Shown: one piece after another, positions 55,052-63,409 of the stretch
Layout: each line of letters starts with the position of its first letter
How positions within the stretch are numbered: position 1 is the first letter of the stretch
DNA from: Rossellomorea marisflavi
GTDB lineage: Bacteria > Bacillota > Bacilli > Bacillales > Bacillaceae_B
Direction: 5' to 3'
DNA: 64,000 nt
NCBI GenBank assembly: GCA_003667865.1
Contig: CP033051.1
Span: forward strand, 1,332,501 to 1,396,500
Notes under the pieces: generated by a model
What the model was told of the DNA's origin: nothing
What the model saw: the letters and a program-made list of their open reading frames with translations, nothing else
The model's database searches: none
Translations under genes and position numbers: made by a program

Positions 55052-55903
55052 ATGCGAAGAATCATCTTAACGACGGAAAGTGGTGCGGATGTACCCGGTG
55101 ATTTAGCTGAAAAGTACAATATTCAAGTAGTTCCCATGCACATTATTATGGATGGAAAAGATTATTTAGATGGTTATTTGCCGGTCCAGGATATTTATGA
55201 CTATTACGGACGTACAAAGAAAATACCCACTACTACTTCTACAAATGCTCATGAGTATCAAGAATTCTTTGCGAAGATAAGAGAGAATTTCCCAGACTGC
55301 ATCATTGTACATATTGGTTATACATCAAAAGCCTCTTCTTCTTTTCAAAATGCTGTCATTGCTGCGGAAGAATTTGAAGACATTTATCTCATTGATGCAC
55401 TTAACGTCACGGGAGGATTAGCAGCGATTGTACTTAATGCTGCTGAGTTATTAGAAAAGGAACCTTCTATTGAACCGGAACAATTAGTTGGAAAAATAGA
55501 GGCAATCGTCCCTAAATCTAGACTTGCTTTTATCCCGGGAAGTCTGGAGTTTCTTAAAGCGGGAGGACGAGTAAGCAATATGGCTTCTCTGATTGGAACG
55601 CTGTTGAAAATAAAGCCTTGCATTGAGTTAAAGGACGGAAAGCTAATGTCTACAAAAAAGTACCGCGGGAAAATGAGTGGCGCTACTGAAAAGCTATTCA
55701 GTGATTACTTAAATGAATTCAACATCGATAGAAATCAGCTTTATTTTATCTACTCAATTGGGTTAGATGAAAGCATCAAGCCGAGGATGGATGAGATTGC
55801 GAAAGAGAATGGATTCCACAATATAAGATGGATCCAAGCAGGCGGTATGATTTCGACTCATTCTGGGGCAGGGGGCTTTGGGGTAGCAGGATTAGAGAAA
55901 TAG
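55052..55903 (+). CDS. DegV family fatty-acid-binding protein
   Basis: 283 residues. DegV signatures: the N-terminal ILTTESGADVPGDLAEKYNIQVVPMHIIMDGKDYLDG, TTTSTNAHEYQEFF, IHIGYTSKASSSFQNA and SRLAFIPGSLEFLKAGGRVS. DegV proteins bind one fatty acid and, as FakB, hand it to the kinase FakA for phospholipid synthesis; several paralogues with different lipid preferences are usual. CAAGGGGGAAA precedes the ATG. Probably monocistronic. Confidence 0.9.
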   Translation: MRRIILTTESGADVPGDLAEKYNIQVVPMHIIMDGKDYLDGYLPVQDIYDYYGRTKKIPTTTSTNAHEYQEFFAKIRENFPDCIIVHIGYTSKASSSFQNAVIAAEEFEDIYLIDALNVTGGLAAIVLNAAELLEKEPSIEPEQLVGKIEAIVPKSRLAFIPGSLEFLKAGGRVSNMASLIGTLLKIKPCIELKDGKLMSTKKYRGKMSGATEKLFSDYLNEFNIDRNQLYFIYSIGLDESIKPRMDEIAKENGFHNIRWIQAGGMISTHSGAGGFGVAGLEK

Positions 55904-56211
55904 TAAGGGGACGTTTATATGCCAGAAGTTATTGATTATAATGATGAACACGAAGAGGTGTAGAAAAAGGGTAGAGGTTCTGTTCTAACTGCTGAATTTT
56001 TTGCTAACCCAAGATGATTCAAACGTTAAAATTCCATTAAAGATGTTACAGTCAGAACTAAATAATGCATTGATTTACTACATTCTACCCACACCAAGAT
56101 AACAAAATTATGGAATCTCGGCTTAATGACTGCATGATGGAAATCCCCCTGACCCTTGATATTTAAGGGTTTGTTGGTAAGGTGGAAATGCATACATTTG
56201 AAATTATTTAC

Positions 56212-56251
56212 AAAAGCCTCTCAAAGTTTAGCAGACTTTTGAGAGGCTTTT
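56212..56251. terminator. bidirectional terminator between degV and the chemoreceptor gene
   Basis: AAAAGCCTCTCAAAGT pairs with ACTTTTGAGAGGCTTTT (one bulge) around a short loop, with A- and T-runs on either side, so it can serve both converging genes. The rest of 55904-56328 shows only a 14-codon frame (55920-55964) and no credible gene. Confidence 0.8.
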
Positions 56252-56328
56252 AATTTCAGGAAATATAGCTGATAGGGTACCTATTTTGCACTTATTTTCA
56301 TTTTTGAAAAAATTGTAATGTAATACTA

Positions 56329-57630
56329 TTAGTTACTTAACGTAAATTTATGCATTTCATTTTTTAGCGCAAAAGCTGCTTTACTTAGCTGTTCTGCAGA
56401 AGAAGTAATTTCTTCATTTGAAGCTGATTGTTCTTCTACAGATGCAGCTACATTTTGTATACTAGATGATATTTGTTCTGTACCACTAGTGATAAATCTA
56501 ACGATTTCTCTAGTCGTTTTAGCTTTCTCATTCACTTCTGATGACCTACTAGTGACCAGTTTTGACTGGTCGCTGATCTGATGAACATAGTCTACAATAT
56601 GGTTAAAGGCTTCACCACTTTTATTCATCATAGTAGTGCCTTCTTCAACTTCTATATTTCCATTATTAATAGAACTTACAGCATTAACGGTTTCCTTTTG
56701 AATTTCGGTTATCAGCTTACTAATACTTCCAGCCGCTTCCCTTGATTCTTCAGCCAATTTTCGAACTTCATCAGCTACAACGGCAAAACCTTTACCGGCT
56801 TCACCGGCACGCGCAGCTTCAATAGACGCATTTAGGGCAAGGAGATTGGTTTGTTCAGCGATTGATGTAATAAGAGAGACAATTTTACTGATTTCCTTTG
56901 ATTTATCACCTAGTGAATTAATGATTTTGGACGATTCTTTAACAGATGACTGTATTAATGCCATTTTAGAAATGGTTTCTTCAATTAATTCAATTCCTGA
57001 ATTAGCTTGATCATTGGTTTCGTTTGATAGCTGATAAACTGATTGGATCGAAGTGGTAACGTTCTCCATTTCATTCACAACTAATTGTGCTAATTGTTCT
57101 AAGTCTGAAATTTCATTTACTTGTTCCTCTGAACTGGAGGCAATTTCTTGAATAGCGTTGGAAATTTGATCAACTGATTCACTTGATTGTTCCGTACTAC
57201 TTTTTAACTCGTCAGAATAGGTCGAAACAAGTGTGGTTGTATCATTTGCTGTTTTCATTAATGAATTTAAATTCATTGTCATTGTATTAAAAGATGTTAT
57301 TAAACGTCCTATCTCATCTTTGGAATGGTCATGAACTTGAACAGTTAGGTTCCCTTGTGATGCTTGTTGGATTGCGACTGATATTTTATTAATTCTTTTA
57401 ATTACTAAAATCCTTACTAGTAAAACAATAACAACAGTAGTAATAAGAAAAGAAACAAGGTTACTCACAATAAGCCCAACAGTACCACTTATAATATTGG
57501 CTAAATATACTTTAATAATTACCTCTGAGATTAGTGAAGTAATCATTAAACCTAGGACTACACCCAACATAACTTTAACAACTAAACTACTTTGTAATTT
57601 GAAGTTCTTCGTTTTTGCGTCATTATCCAT
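56329..57630 (-). CDS. methyl-accepting chemotaxis-type protein without a ligand domain
   Basis: 433 residues. Two membrane helices (about 17-39 and 47-72) are separated by only a few residues, so there is no external sensing domain. A HAMP domain follows (about 72-125), then a long MCP signalling coiled coil with the conserved hairpin tip [40 protein letters not shown]. It could sense membrane state or cytosolic signals, or cooperate with another receptor. The C-terminus lacks a receptor-tethering pentapeptide. No che genes are nearby. Confidence 0.88.
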   Translation of the reverse strand: MDNDAKTKNFKLQSSLVVKVMLGVVLGLMITSLISEVIIKVYLANIISGTVGLIVSNLVSFLITTVVIVLLVRILVIKRINKISVAIQQASQGNLTVQVHDHSKDEIGRLITSFNTMTMNLNSLMKTANDTTTLVSTYSDELKSSTEQSSESVDQISNAIQEIASSSEEQVNEISDLEQLAQLVVNEMENVTTSIQSVYQLSNETNDQANSGIELIEETISKMALIQSSVKESSKIINSLGDKSKEISKIVSLITSIAEQTNLLALNASIEAARAGEAGKGFAVVADEVRKLAEESREAAGSISKLITEIQKETVNAVSSINNGNIEVEEGTTMMNKSGEAFNHIVDYVHQISDQSKLVTSRSSEVNEKAKTTREIVRFITSGTEQISSSIQNVAASVEEQSASNEEITSSAEQLSKAAFALKNEMHKFTLSN

Positions 57631-57699
57631 ATGTTCTCCTCATTCCATAATATTTTATAGTATATATCGGATACTTTATTAAATTCTTTAGTAATGTAA

Positions 57700-57924
57700 G
57701 GAAGCAAGGGGACGGTTCCGTTGCTTTCTTTCAAAAAACTCACTTGTCTAATTAAGCAAGAGGTATAGAAAGGGAGACTGTAATTTCCTTATATTCTCCT
57801 ATGGAATAGGCAAAAAAACATTACTAGTGCTAAATATTAAAATAGAAACAAAAGTAAACATGACTATACTTCTAAAAAGATAAGGAAGCACAAGAACCGT
57901 CCCGGCGCTTCCACCGGCGCTTCC
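57700..57924. repeat. GGAAGC-type inverted-repeat element, copy F (most complete)
   Basis: The left end 57700-57728 (GGAAGCAAGGGGACGGTTCC...) is the imperfect inverted partner of the right end 57884-57912 (GGAAGCACAAGAACCGTCCC...), giving a 213-bp element with terminal inverted repeats of about 29 bp. The final 12 bases of the right end are duplicated to 57924. The interior is AT-rich, codes for nothing, and shares CATGACTATACTTCTAAAAAG with copies A and B. No transposase gene of matching type is in the window. Confidence 0.8.
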
Positions 57925-58020
57925 AAAACTCACATAAATCGCACATAAATTTTACACAAAGTCTGTAGTAGAATAACCCACCAGTTGGTATAATTTTACA
58001 AAAACAAAGGCGGAGTGTAG

Positions 58021-59004
58021 ATGGAAAAACAAATCAATGCCAACATAGGTCGGAAAACCTCAATAATTCAGAGAGGCGTATCATTTTTAAAATGGCTCGG
58101 TATCTCAATAGCTGCTTTAATCGTCATTGGTTTTACGTATCAACAAATTCAAACTAAAGTTACTGCAGATAAATATCCTCCGGTTGGTGAAATTATTGAT
58201 ATAGGGGATTATAAGTTACACCTCTATGCACTAGGTAAGTCAGGTAAACGTCCTACTGTTATCCTGGAATCTGGTTTGGGAACTCCCTCCTCATATAAGG
58301 ACTGGGAGCAGATCCAATCCGAGCTATCTAAGTATACAAGAGTCATTTCCTACGACCGAGCTGGATATGGGTGGAGTGAGTCTGCATCTAATGATCGCAC
58401 TGCAGAACAGATTGCTGATGACTTGCATGCACTCCTTAAAGAAGCTGGAGAAGAAGGTCCTTATTTATTGGTAGGGCATTCATTTGGGGGATTTACATCT
58501 CAGGTTTTTGCTCATAAGTATAAGGAGGATGTTGCTGGGCTTGTATTGATTGACTCCTCCCATGTGGATCAGGAAGGTGGCTTCTCAAAAGTGGAAAGCT
58601 ATCTGATTAGAGGATTAAAAGAAATAGGGGTAGGTAGAGTACTAGGGTGGATTAACATGCTACCTATCTATGAACCTTTTACTAAAGATGAGTTATCCGT
58701 ACACTTCTTTCATCAGCATTTTTACAACGCCAATCAGATAAGTGAAATGGAGTATATGATGACCGAATCTGCAGAACAAGTGCGTGCAGCTCAAGCTTCT
58801 GGATTTGGGGATATGCCTCTAAGTGTTTTATCGGTAGAACATGAAGATTATCCTGAATGGTCAAGTCTCCAACAACAAATTACCTCTTTATCGAGCAATA
58901 GCCAACATACTGTTGTCAAGGATGCGAGCCATTATATACATCTAGATCAACCTGAAATTGTAGTTGAAACCATTATGGAAATGCTAGAAAGTCAGAATGA
59001 GTAG
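58021..59004 (+). CDS. membrane-anchored alpha/beta hydrolase
   Basis: 327 residues. A single N-terminal helix (about 24-43) is followed by an alpha/beta-hydrolase fold: VILESGLGTPSSYKDWEQIQSEL (oxyanion region), ISYDRAGYGWSES, nucleophile elbow VGHSFGGF (Ser about 157), Asp probably in SVEHEDYPEW, His in DASHYIHLDQPEIV. Similar proteins are lipases or esterases of unknown substrate; the anchor suggests action at the outer face of the membrane. GGCGGAG lies five bases before the ATG. Confidence 0.87.
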   Translation: MEKQINANIGRKTSIIQRGVSFLKWLGISIAALIVIGFTYQQIQTKVTADKYPPVGEIIDIGDYKLHLYALGKSGKRPTVILESGLGTPSSYKDWEQIQSELSKYTRVISYDRAGYGWSESASNDRTAEQIADDLHALLKEAGEEGPYLLVGHSFGGFTSQVFAHKYKEDVAGLVLIDSSHVDQEGGFSKVESYLIRGLKEIGVGRVLGWINMLPIYEPFTKDELSVHFFHQHFYNANQISEMEYMMTESAEQVRAAQASGFGDMPLSVLSVEHEDYPEWSSLQQQITSLSSNSQHTVVKDASHYIHLDQPEIVVETIMEMLESQNE

Positions 59005-59324
59005 ACAATAGGGTTAATATTTGACGGAAAAAAGGGCTTACTTCTCCTTACTAGACTTTTTTATATCTGTAGAATGCTTTTATTAATTTACTGGCTATCA
59101 TTTCTACTAGTGTAGCGATGAAAAACTATTAAAAATAGATATCTAAAATAAGGGTAGGTAGAAGTAGCAATTCTAATGATTTCTGGAGACTTATGAATTA
59201 CGCAAACCGTGCTACTATTAAATTGAATTCATTAAAAGAGTTACCCTGTATTTACCATACCTTTACAAATAGTTAATCCTCTATTAAAAGTAGAAGAGTA
59301 TAAATAATAGTAATAATAATAATT

Positions 59325-59391
59325 CGGGTGGAGAATATGGAGCAACCCAAAGAGTTTTACACGTTACGTGTACTCTTTGGGTTGCTTTTTT
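59325..59391 (+). promoter_or_regulatory. leader 1: shared GlpP-type motif plus terminator before the HAD phosphatase
   Basis: CGGGTGGAGAATATGGAG at 59325-59342 is followed by a terminator: GCAACCCAAAGAGT (59342-59355) pairs with ACTCTTTGGGTTGC (59372-59385), an inner ACACG/CGTGT stem, then T6. The gene starts 16 bases later, so it is expressed only if the terminator is bypassed. The same motif precedes glpP. GlpP is an antiterminator protein in B. subtilis that acts on such leaders in response to glycerol-3-phosphate. 59005-59324 holds no gene. Confidence 0.8.
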
Positions 59392-59406
59392 ATTTGGAGG
59401 AGAATG

Positions 59407-60198
59407 ATGAAAAGCTATCAGACTTATATATTTGATATTGATGGAACCTTGATAAGGGGAAAGCAAGTGCTTCCGGGTGTTATTCCTTTTTTGGATTATT
59501 TACGATCTCATAACAAACAACTGATATTTGCGACCAATAATCCAGTGGAAACAAAGGAATCAATACATCGAAGGTTATGGAATTTAGGCATAATTCAGAG
59601 CGTTACAGAAATTATTACACCTATTGATGCAATTCACACTTACTTATTAACTGAGAAGAAAGTCTCCAACATTATGGCTATAACTAGTGAAGAGATAAAG
59701 GAAGAGTTGGGAAGATTAGGCTGGGATGCGATAGGGCAACATGGAGGGAATCAAACAGATGTGTCACACGTAATAGTAGGAATGAATCCTGACCTTACTT
59801 ATAAAAGTCTGTCACATGGGTTAAAGGCAATAGATCATGGTGCTGTGCTTATTGGCTTAAATCCTGATTTTTACTGTCCAACTGAGGATGGAAGGATTCC
59901 TGATACGGGATCTCTCTTGGCTTGTCTAGAGTTAGCAAGTGGTACAAAAGGGTTGATAATGGGGAAGCCTACTAAATGGATGCAGCAATCTATAAAACGG
60001 ATAAACAAGCATGAAGATTCTCTTTCTATTGTTATCGGTGATTCACCTTATACAGATATCAAGCTTGGAATGGAGATGGGTATGGATACATTGCTTCTTA
60101 ATACAGGATTGCGTTCATTTGATAAGAAGAAGGTAGAGATTACCCCAACATATATACTAGATACTTTAGAGAAGATAATGCTAAAAGAAAATAAGTAA
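59407..60198 (+). CDS. HAD-IIA family phosphatase (NagD/AraL-like)
   Basis: 263 residues from the ATG at 59407 (GGAGG six bases upstream). Motifs: YIFDIDGTLIRG (I), FATNNPVETKESI (II), Lys in LIMGKPTKWM (III) and VIGDSPYTDIKLGMEMGM (IV); a C2-type cap lies between II and III. Relatives dephosphorylate sugar phosphates, glycerol phosphate, phosphoglycolate or p-nitrophenyl phosphate. Its leader matches that of glpP, so it is probably induced by glycerol-3-phosphate and may act on it or a related triose phosphate. That substrate is inference. Confidence 0.87.
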   Translation: MKSYQTYIFDIDGTLIRGKQVLPGVIPFLDYLRSHNKQLIFATNNPVETKESIHRRLWNLGIIQSVTEIITPIDAIHTYLLTEKKVSNIMAITSEEIKEELGRLGWDAIGQHGGNQTDVSHVIVGMNPDLTYKSLSHGLKAIDHGAVLIGLNPDFYCPTEDGRIPDTGSLLACLELASGTKGLIMGKPTKWMQQSIKRINKHEDSLSIVIGDSPYTDIKLGMEMGMDTLLLNTGLRSFDKKKVEITPTYILDTLEKIMLKENK

Positions 60199-60271
60199 TA
60201 CGTTTACAATATATTAAACTAGCATTAACACATTCTCAATATATCCCTGATAAGATAAAAAATGTAAATAA

Positions 60272-60401
60272 TATAATAACTTCTCACGGGTGTGGAGAAT
60301 AAGGAGTAACCCTAGAGGCGTGAACATTCAGTACATAGAGAGGAATCTAACTTCTTTGTATGTTATTTGTTTGTGTCCGTCTTAAGGGTTACTTTTTTTT
60401 T
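60272..60401 (+). promoter_or_regulatory. leader 2: promoter box, shared GlpP-type motif and terminator before glpP
   Basis: A TATAAT box at 60272-60277 is followed at 60287-60312 by CGGGTGTGGAGAATAAGGAG then TAACCC. The left arm GTAACCCT (60306-60313) pairs with AGGGTTAC (60385-60392), followed by T9. The motif differs from leader 1 by a TG insertion and one base, while the sequence between the terminator arms is unrelated, which argues for selection on the motif. Confidence 0.78.
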
Positions 60402-60414
60402 GAGGAAAGGGGAG

Positions 60415-60981
60415 ATGCGAGTGCTAGAAACAAGAGGTTTAATAGGATCTGTTCATAATGATGAAGCGCTGGATACTGCTATTCGATCTGAAGGGATTGA
60501 GATGTTATTTCTTATGTATGGGGATATTATAACGATTCGAAATGTGGTTGAAAAAGTACATCTTGCCGGTAAAAAGGTTTGTGTTCATGTAGATTTTATT
60601 CAGGGATTATCTACAGATAAGAAAGGGATGGAATATTTAGCAACTCATGTTAGACCCGATGGGATCCTTAGTACAAGAGGGCAAGTCATTCAACATGCAA
60701 AAAAATTAAGATTATATGCCATTCAAAGGTTGTTTTTGGTTGATTCTGGTGCCTTACATTCCGGGATAAAAAGCGTTAATACAAGTCAGCCGGATGCAGT
60801 TGAGGCTATGCCAGGATTAATGCCCAGAGTCATTAAAGAATTAACAGAGAAAGTTGAATTGCCCATCGTTGCTGGTGGATTATTTAAGTTCAAAGAGGAG
60901 CTCACTTCTGCCCTTAATGCAGGTGCTATTTCTGTTTCAACAGGCTCACCTGAATTGTGGAAAGAAGTATCAAAAATATAA
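60415..60981 (+). CDS. glpP: glycerol-3-phosphate-responsive antiterminator GlpP
   Basis: 188 residues from the ATG at 60415; a GTG at 60421 with AAAGGGGAG at 6 bases is an equally good start. The GlpP family pattern is clear: VHVDFIQGLSTDKKGMEYLATHVRPDGILSTRGQVIQHAKKLRLYAIQRLFLVDSGALHSG and PIVAGGLFKFKEELTSALNAGAISVSTG, a TIM-barrel-like RNA-binding regulator. It binds leader RNA and prevents termination when glycerol-3-phosphate is present. Its own leader carries the target-like motif, so positive autoregulation is likely. It is followed by ugp-type transport genes. Confidence 0.92.
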   Translation: MRVLETRGLIGSVHNDEALDTAIRSEGIEMLFLMYGDIITIRNVVEKVHLAGKKVCVHVDFIQGLSTDKKGMEYLATHVRPDGILSTRGQVIQHAKKLRLYAIQRLFLVDSGALHSGIKSVNTSQPDAVEAMPGLMPRVIKELTEKVELPIVAGGLFKFKEELTSALNAGAISVSTGSPELWKEVSKI

Positions 60982-61004
60982 AAAAATTAAAAGGAGTGTT
61001 ACAG

Positions 61005-62381
61005 ATGAAAGAAATTAAGAAACTTTCTTTATTTTTATTCTTATTCGTGATGGCAGTTATCGCTGGGTGCTCTTCCAACGCAACAAACGATACAGACTCT
61101 AGTAATGAAAAAGAGACTGCGACTGAAACGGAAGTAAAGTCAGAGACCACTGAAAAATCTAAGGATCCTATTGAATTAACCATGTATTATCCGATTGCAG
61201 TAGGTGGACCACTTACAGAAATTGTAGAGAAGATGGCAACAGACTTTAATAAAGAAAATCCCGATATTATTGTGAAGCCTGTGTATACAGGTAGCTACCA
61301 GGATACGATGGTGAAAACCCAAACAGCTGTTAAAGGGAAAACACCACCTGATTTAGCTGTGCTTTTATCAACAGAACTTTTCACTCTGAAGGATATGGAT
61401 GCCATTGTACCACTCGATGATTATATTGCAAACGATGGTGGAGACGAGTATGTAAATAGCTTCTACCCTGGTTTCATGGAGAATGCCCAAACGGAAAACA
61501 AGACATGGAGTATTCCATTTCAAAGAAGTACTATTGTTCTTTATTACAATAAGGATGCATTTGCAGAAGTGGGTCTAGATCCAAACTCACCACCGAAAAA
61601 TTGGAATGAGTTGATTGAGTATTCAAAGAAATTAACAAAGGTTGAGAATGGTGATACAACACGCTATGGAGTAGAGATTCCTTCTTCAGGCTTCCCATAT
61701 TGGTTATTCCAAGCTTTTGCATTACAAAATGGTAAGAACTTAATGTCAAGTGATGGTAGTGAAGTGTACTTCGATACAAAAGAAAACGCAGAAGCTCTTC
61801 AATTGTGGTTGGATCTTGCGAAAAAACATAAATCTATGCCTGAAGGAGTCATTGATTGGGCAACTGTACCAGCCAACTTCTTAGAAGGTAAAACAGCTAT
61901 GATGTACCATACTACAGGTAATTTAACAAATGTTAAAAATAACGCTTCCTTTGACTTTGGCTTAGCTTATTTACCAGCAGGTGGAAAAGACTTTGGAACA
62001 CCAACGGGTGGAGGTAACTTCTACTTATTTAAGGATACACCGAAAGAAAAACAAGAGGCAGCATGGAAGTTCATCAAGTGGGCTTCACAACCTGAAAATG
62101 CAGCACAATGGAGTATTGATACAGGATATGTTGCTGTAAGTCCTGGAGCTTATGAAACAGATGTGATGAAAGAATATGTGGAATCATTCCCACAAGCTGC
62201 AGTAGCGAGAGATCAATTACAATATGCTTCTGCTGAGTTATCAACTCATAATAATGGTCAAGTATCTAAAGTGTTTAATGACCAGCTTCAAGCGGCTATA
62301 ACTGGCACAGCAACAGCAGAAGAAGCATTGAAAAAAGCACAAGAAGAAGCAGACAAATTATTAGCTCCATTTAAGCAATAA
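61005..62381 (+). CDS. ugpB: ABC importer binding lipoprotein, probably glycerol-3-phosphate (UgpB-like)
   Basis: 458 residues from the ATG at 61005 (AAAAGGAG upstream). Lipobox VIAGCSS (Cys about 22), an acidic Thr/Glu-rich linker, then a SBP_bac_1 fold: TEIVEKMATDFNKENPDIIVKPVYTGSYQDTMVKTQTA, PPDLAVLLSTELFTLKDMDAIVPLDDYI. The opening pattern of the mature domain resembles UgpB. The location 24 bases after glpP supports uptake of glycerol-3-phosphate or glycerophosphodiesters. Confidence 0.85.
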   Translation: MKEIKKLSLFLFLFVMAVIAGCSSNATNDTDSSNEKETATETEVKSETTEKSKDPIELTMYYPIAVGGPLTEIVEKMATDFNKENPDIIVKPVYTGSYQDTMVKTQTAVKGKTPPDLAVLLSTELFTLKDMDAIVPLDDYIANDGGDEYVNSFYPGFMENAQTENKTWSIPFQRSTIVLYYNKDAFAEVGLDPNSPPKNWNELIEYSKKLTKVENGDTTRYGVEIPSSGFPYWLFQAFALQNGKNLMSSDGSEVYFDTKENAEALQLWLDLAKKHKSMPEGVIDWATVPANFLEGKTAMMYHTTGNLTNVKNNASFDFGLAYLPAGGKDFGTPTGGGNFYLFKDTPKEKQEAAWKFIKWASQPENAAQWSIDTGYVAVSPGAYETDVMKEYVESFPQAAVARDQLQYASAELSTHNNGQVSKVFNDQLQAAITGTATAEEALKKAQEEADKLLAPFKQ

Positions 62382-62457
62382 TGTTTAGTGAATAGAAGAG
62401 TTACAAAATAGAAAAATGTAATATTGTTATAAAAAAATTGAGAAGGATGTAGGAAGA

Positions 62458-63399
62458 ATGGGGAAAGTAGACCTGGCAAATACTATTATGACGACCAATT
62501 CTAGTAAAAGGAAATCTAAGATTGGTACATTACTAACGCTTAACTTACAAGCATGGTTACTTCTCCTTCCTTCACTCATCTTTTTATTTCTGTTTACGTT
62601 TTATCCAGTCATGCAAACCATTTATTTGAGCTTCTTTAGAGCGGATCTGGGAACACCAGACCCTTTTTTTGTAGGACTTGAAAACTATAGGCAACTTAAA
62701 GAAGATGATGTGTTTTGGAAGGTTATGAAGAATACAGTTTGGTTTTTAGTCACAACGGTTCCAATTAGTATGCTTTTAGCGCTAGTAATGGCTTTAGCAT
62801 TAAATAAAGCAATCAGAGGAACAAGCTGGCTACGTACGATGTTTTTTTATCCAACTGTAATCCCTATGATTGCGGTTGCTAATATTTGGTTGTTTATATA
62901 TACCCCAGATTATGGCGTGCTTAGTCATGTTCTAGGCTGGTTGGGTATCAGTGATATCAATTGGTTAGGTACCCAGGAAACGGTTTTAACAGCGATGATT
63001 ATTGTAGCTATTTGGAAAGAAGCAGGCTTCTTGATGGTATTTTATTTAGCAGGCTTGCAGACGATTTCCAAGGATCTTTATGAGTCAGCATCAATTGACG
63101 GGGCATCATGGTGGTACAGCTTCCGAAACATTACGCTCCCATTATTAATGCCAACAACCCTTTTTGTCACGATTATCGCATTAACAAATTTAATTAAGCT
63201 AGTTGATCATATTGTGATAATGACGAAGGGTGGACCAGACAATGCTAGTAATCTTCTACTTTATTATATTTATGAAACAGCCTTTACATTTTGGAATGAG
63301 GGCATGGCTGCAACATTAACGGTCGTGATGTTATCGATATTAGTCGTTATTGCAGTCATCCAGATATTCTTTGTAGATAAAAAAATCCATTATAGTTGA
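62458..63399 (+). CDS. ugpA: ABC importer permease 1 (UgpA-like)
   Basis: 313 residues, six helices; a cytosolic N-terminus of about 27 residues, then LNLQAWLLLLPSLIFLFLFTFYPVMQTIYLSFF. The EAA loop is YESASIDGASWWYSFRNITLPLLMP. GAGAAGGATG lies upstream, and an alternative ATG at 62488 is possible. Pairs with the following permease. Confidence 0.87.
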   Translation: MGKVDLANTIMTTNSSKRKSKIGTLLTLNLQAWLLLLPSLIFLFLFTFYPVMQTIYLSFFRADLGTPDPFFVGLENYRQLKEDDVFWKVMKNTVWFLVTTVPISMLLALVMALALNKAIRGTSWLRTMFFYPTVIPMIAVANIWLFIYTPDYGVLSHVLGWLGISDINWLGTQETVLTAMIIVAIWKEAGFLMVFYLAGLQTISKDLYESASIDGASWWYSFRNITLPLLMPTTLFVTIIALTNLIKLVDHIVIMTKGGPDNASNLLLYYIYETAFTFWNEGMAATLTVVMLSILVVIAVIQIFFVDKKIHYS

Positions 63400-63409
63400 G
63401 GGGAAAATC

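Noticed and set aside
55920-55964. 14-codon ORF with an AAGGGGAC site just after degV
   Set aside because: Too short to support, and the surrounding sequence shows no coding trend.
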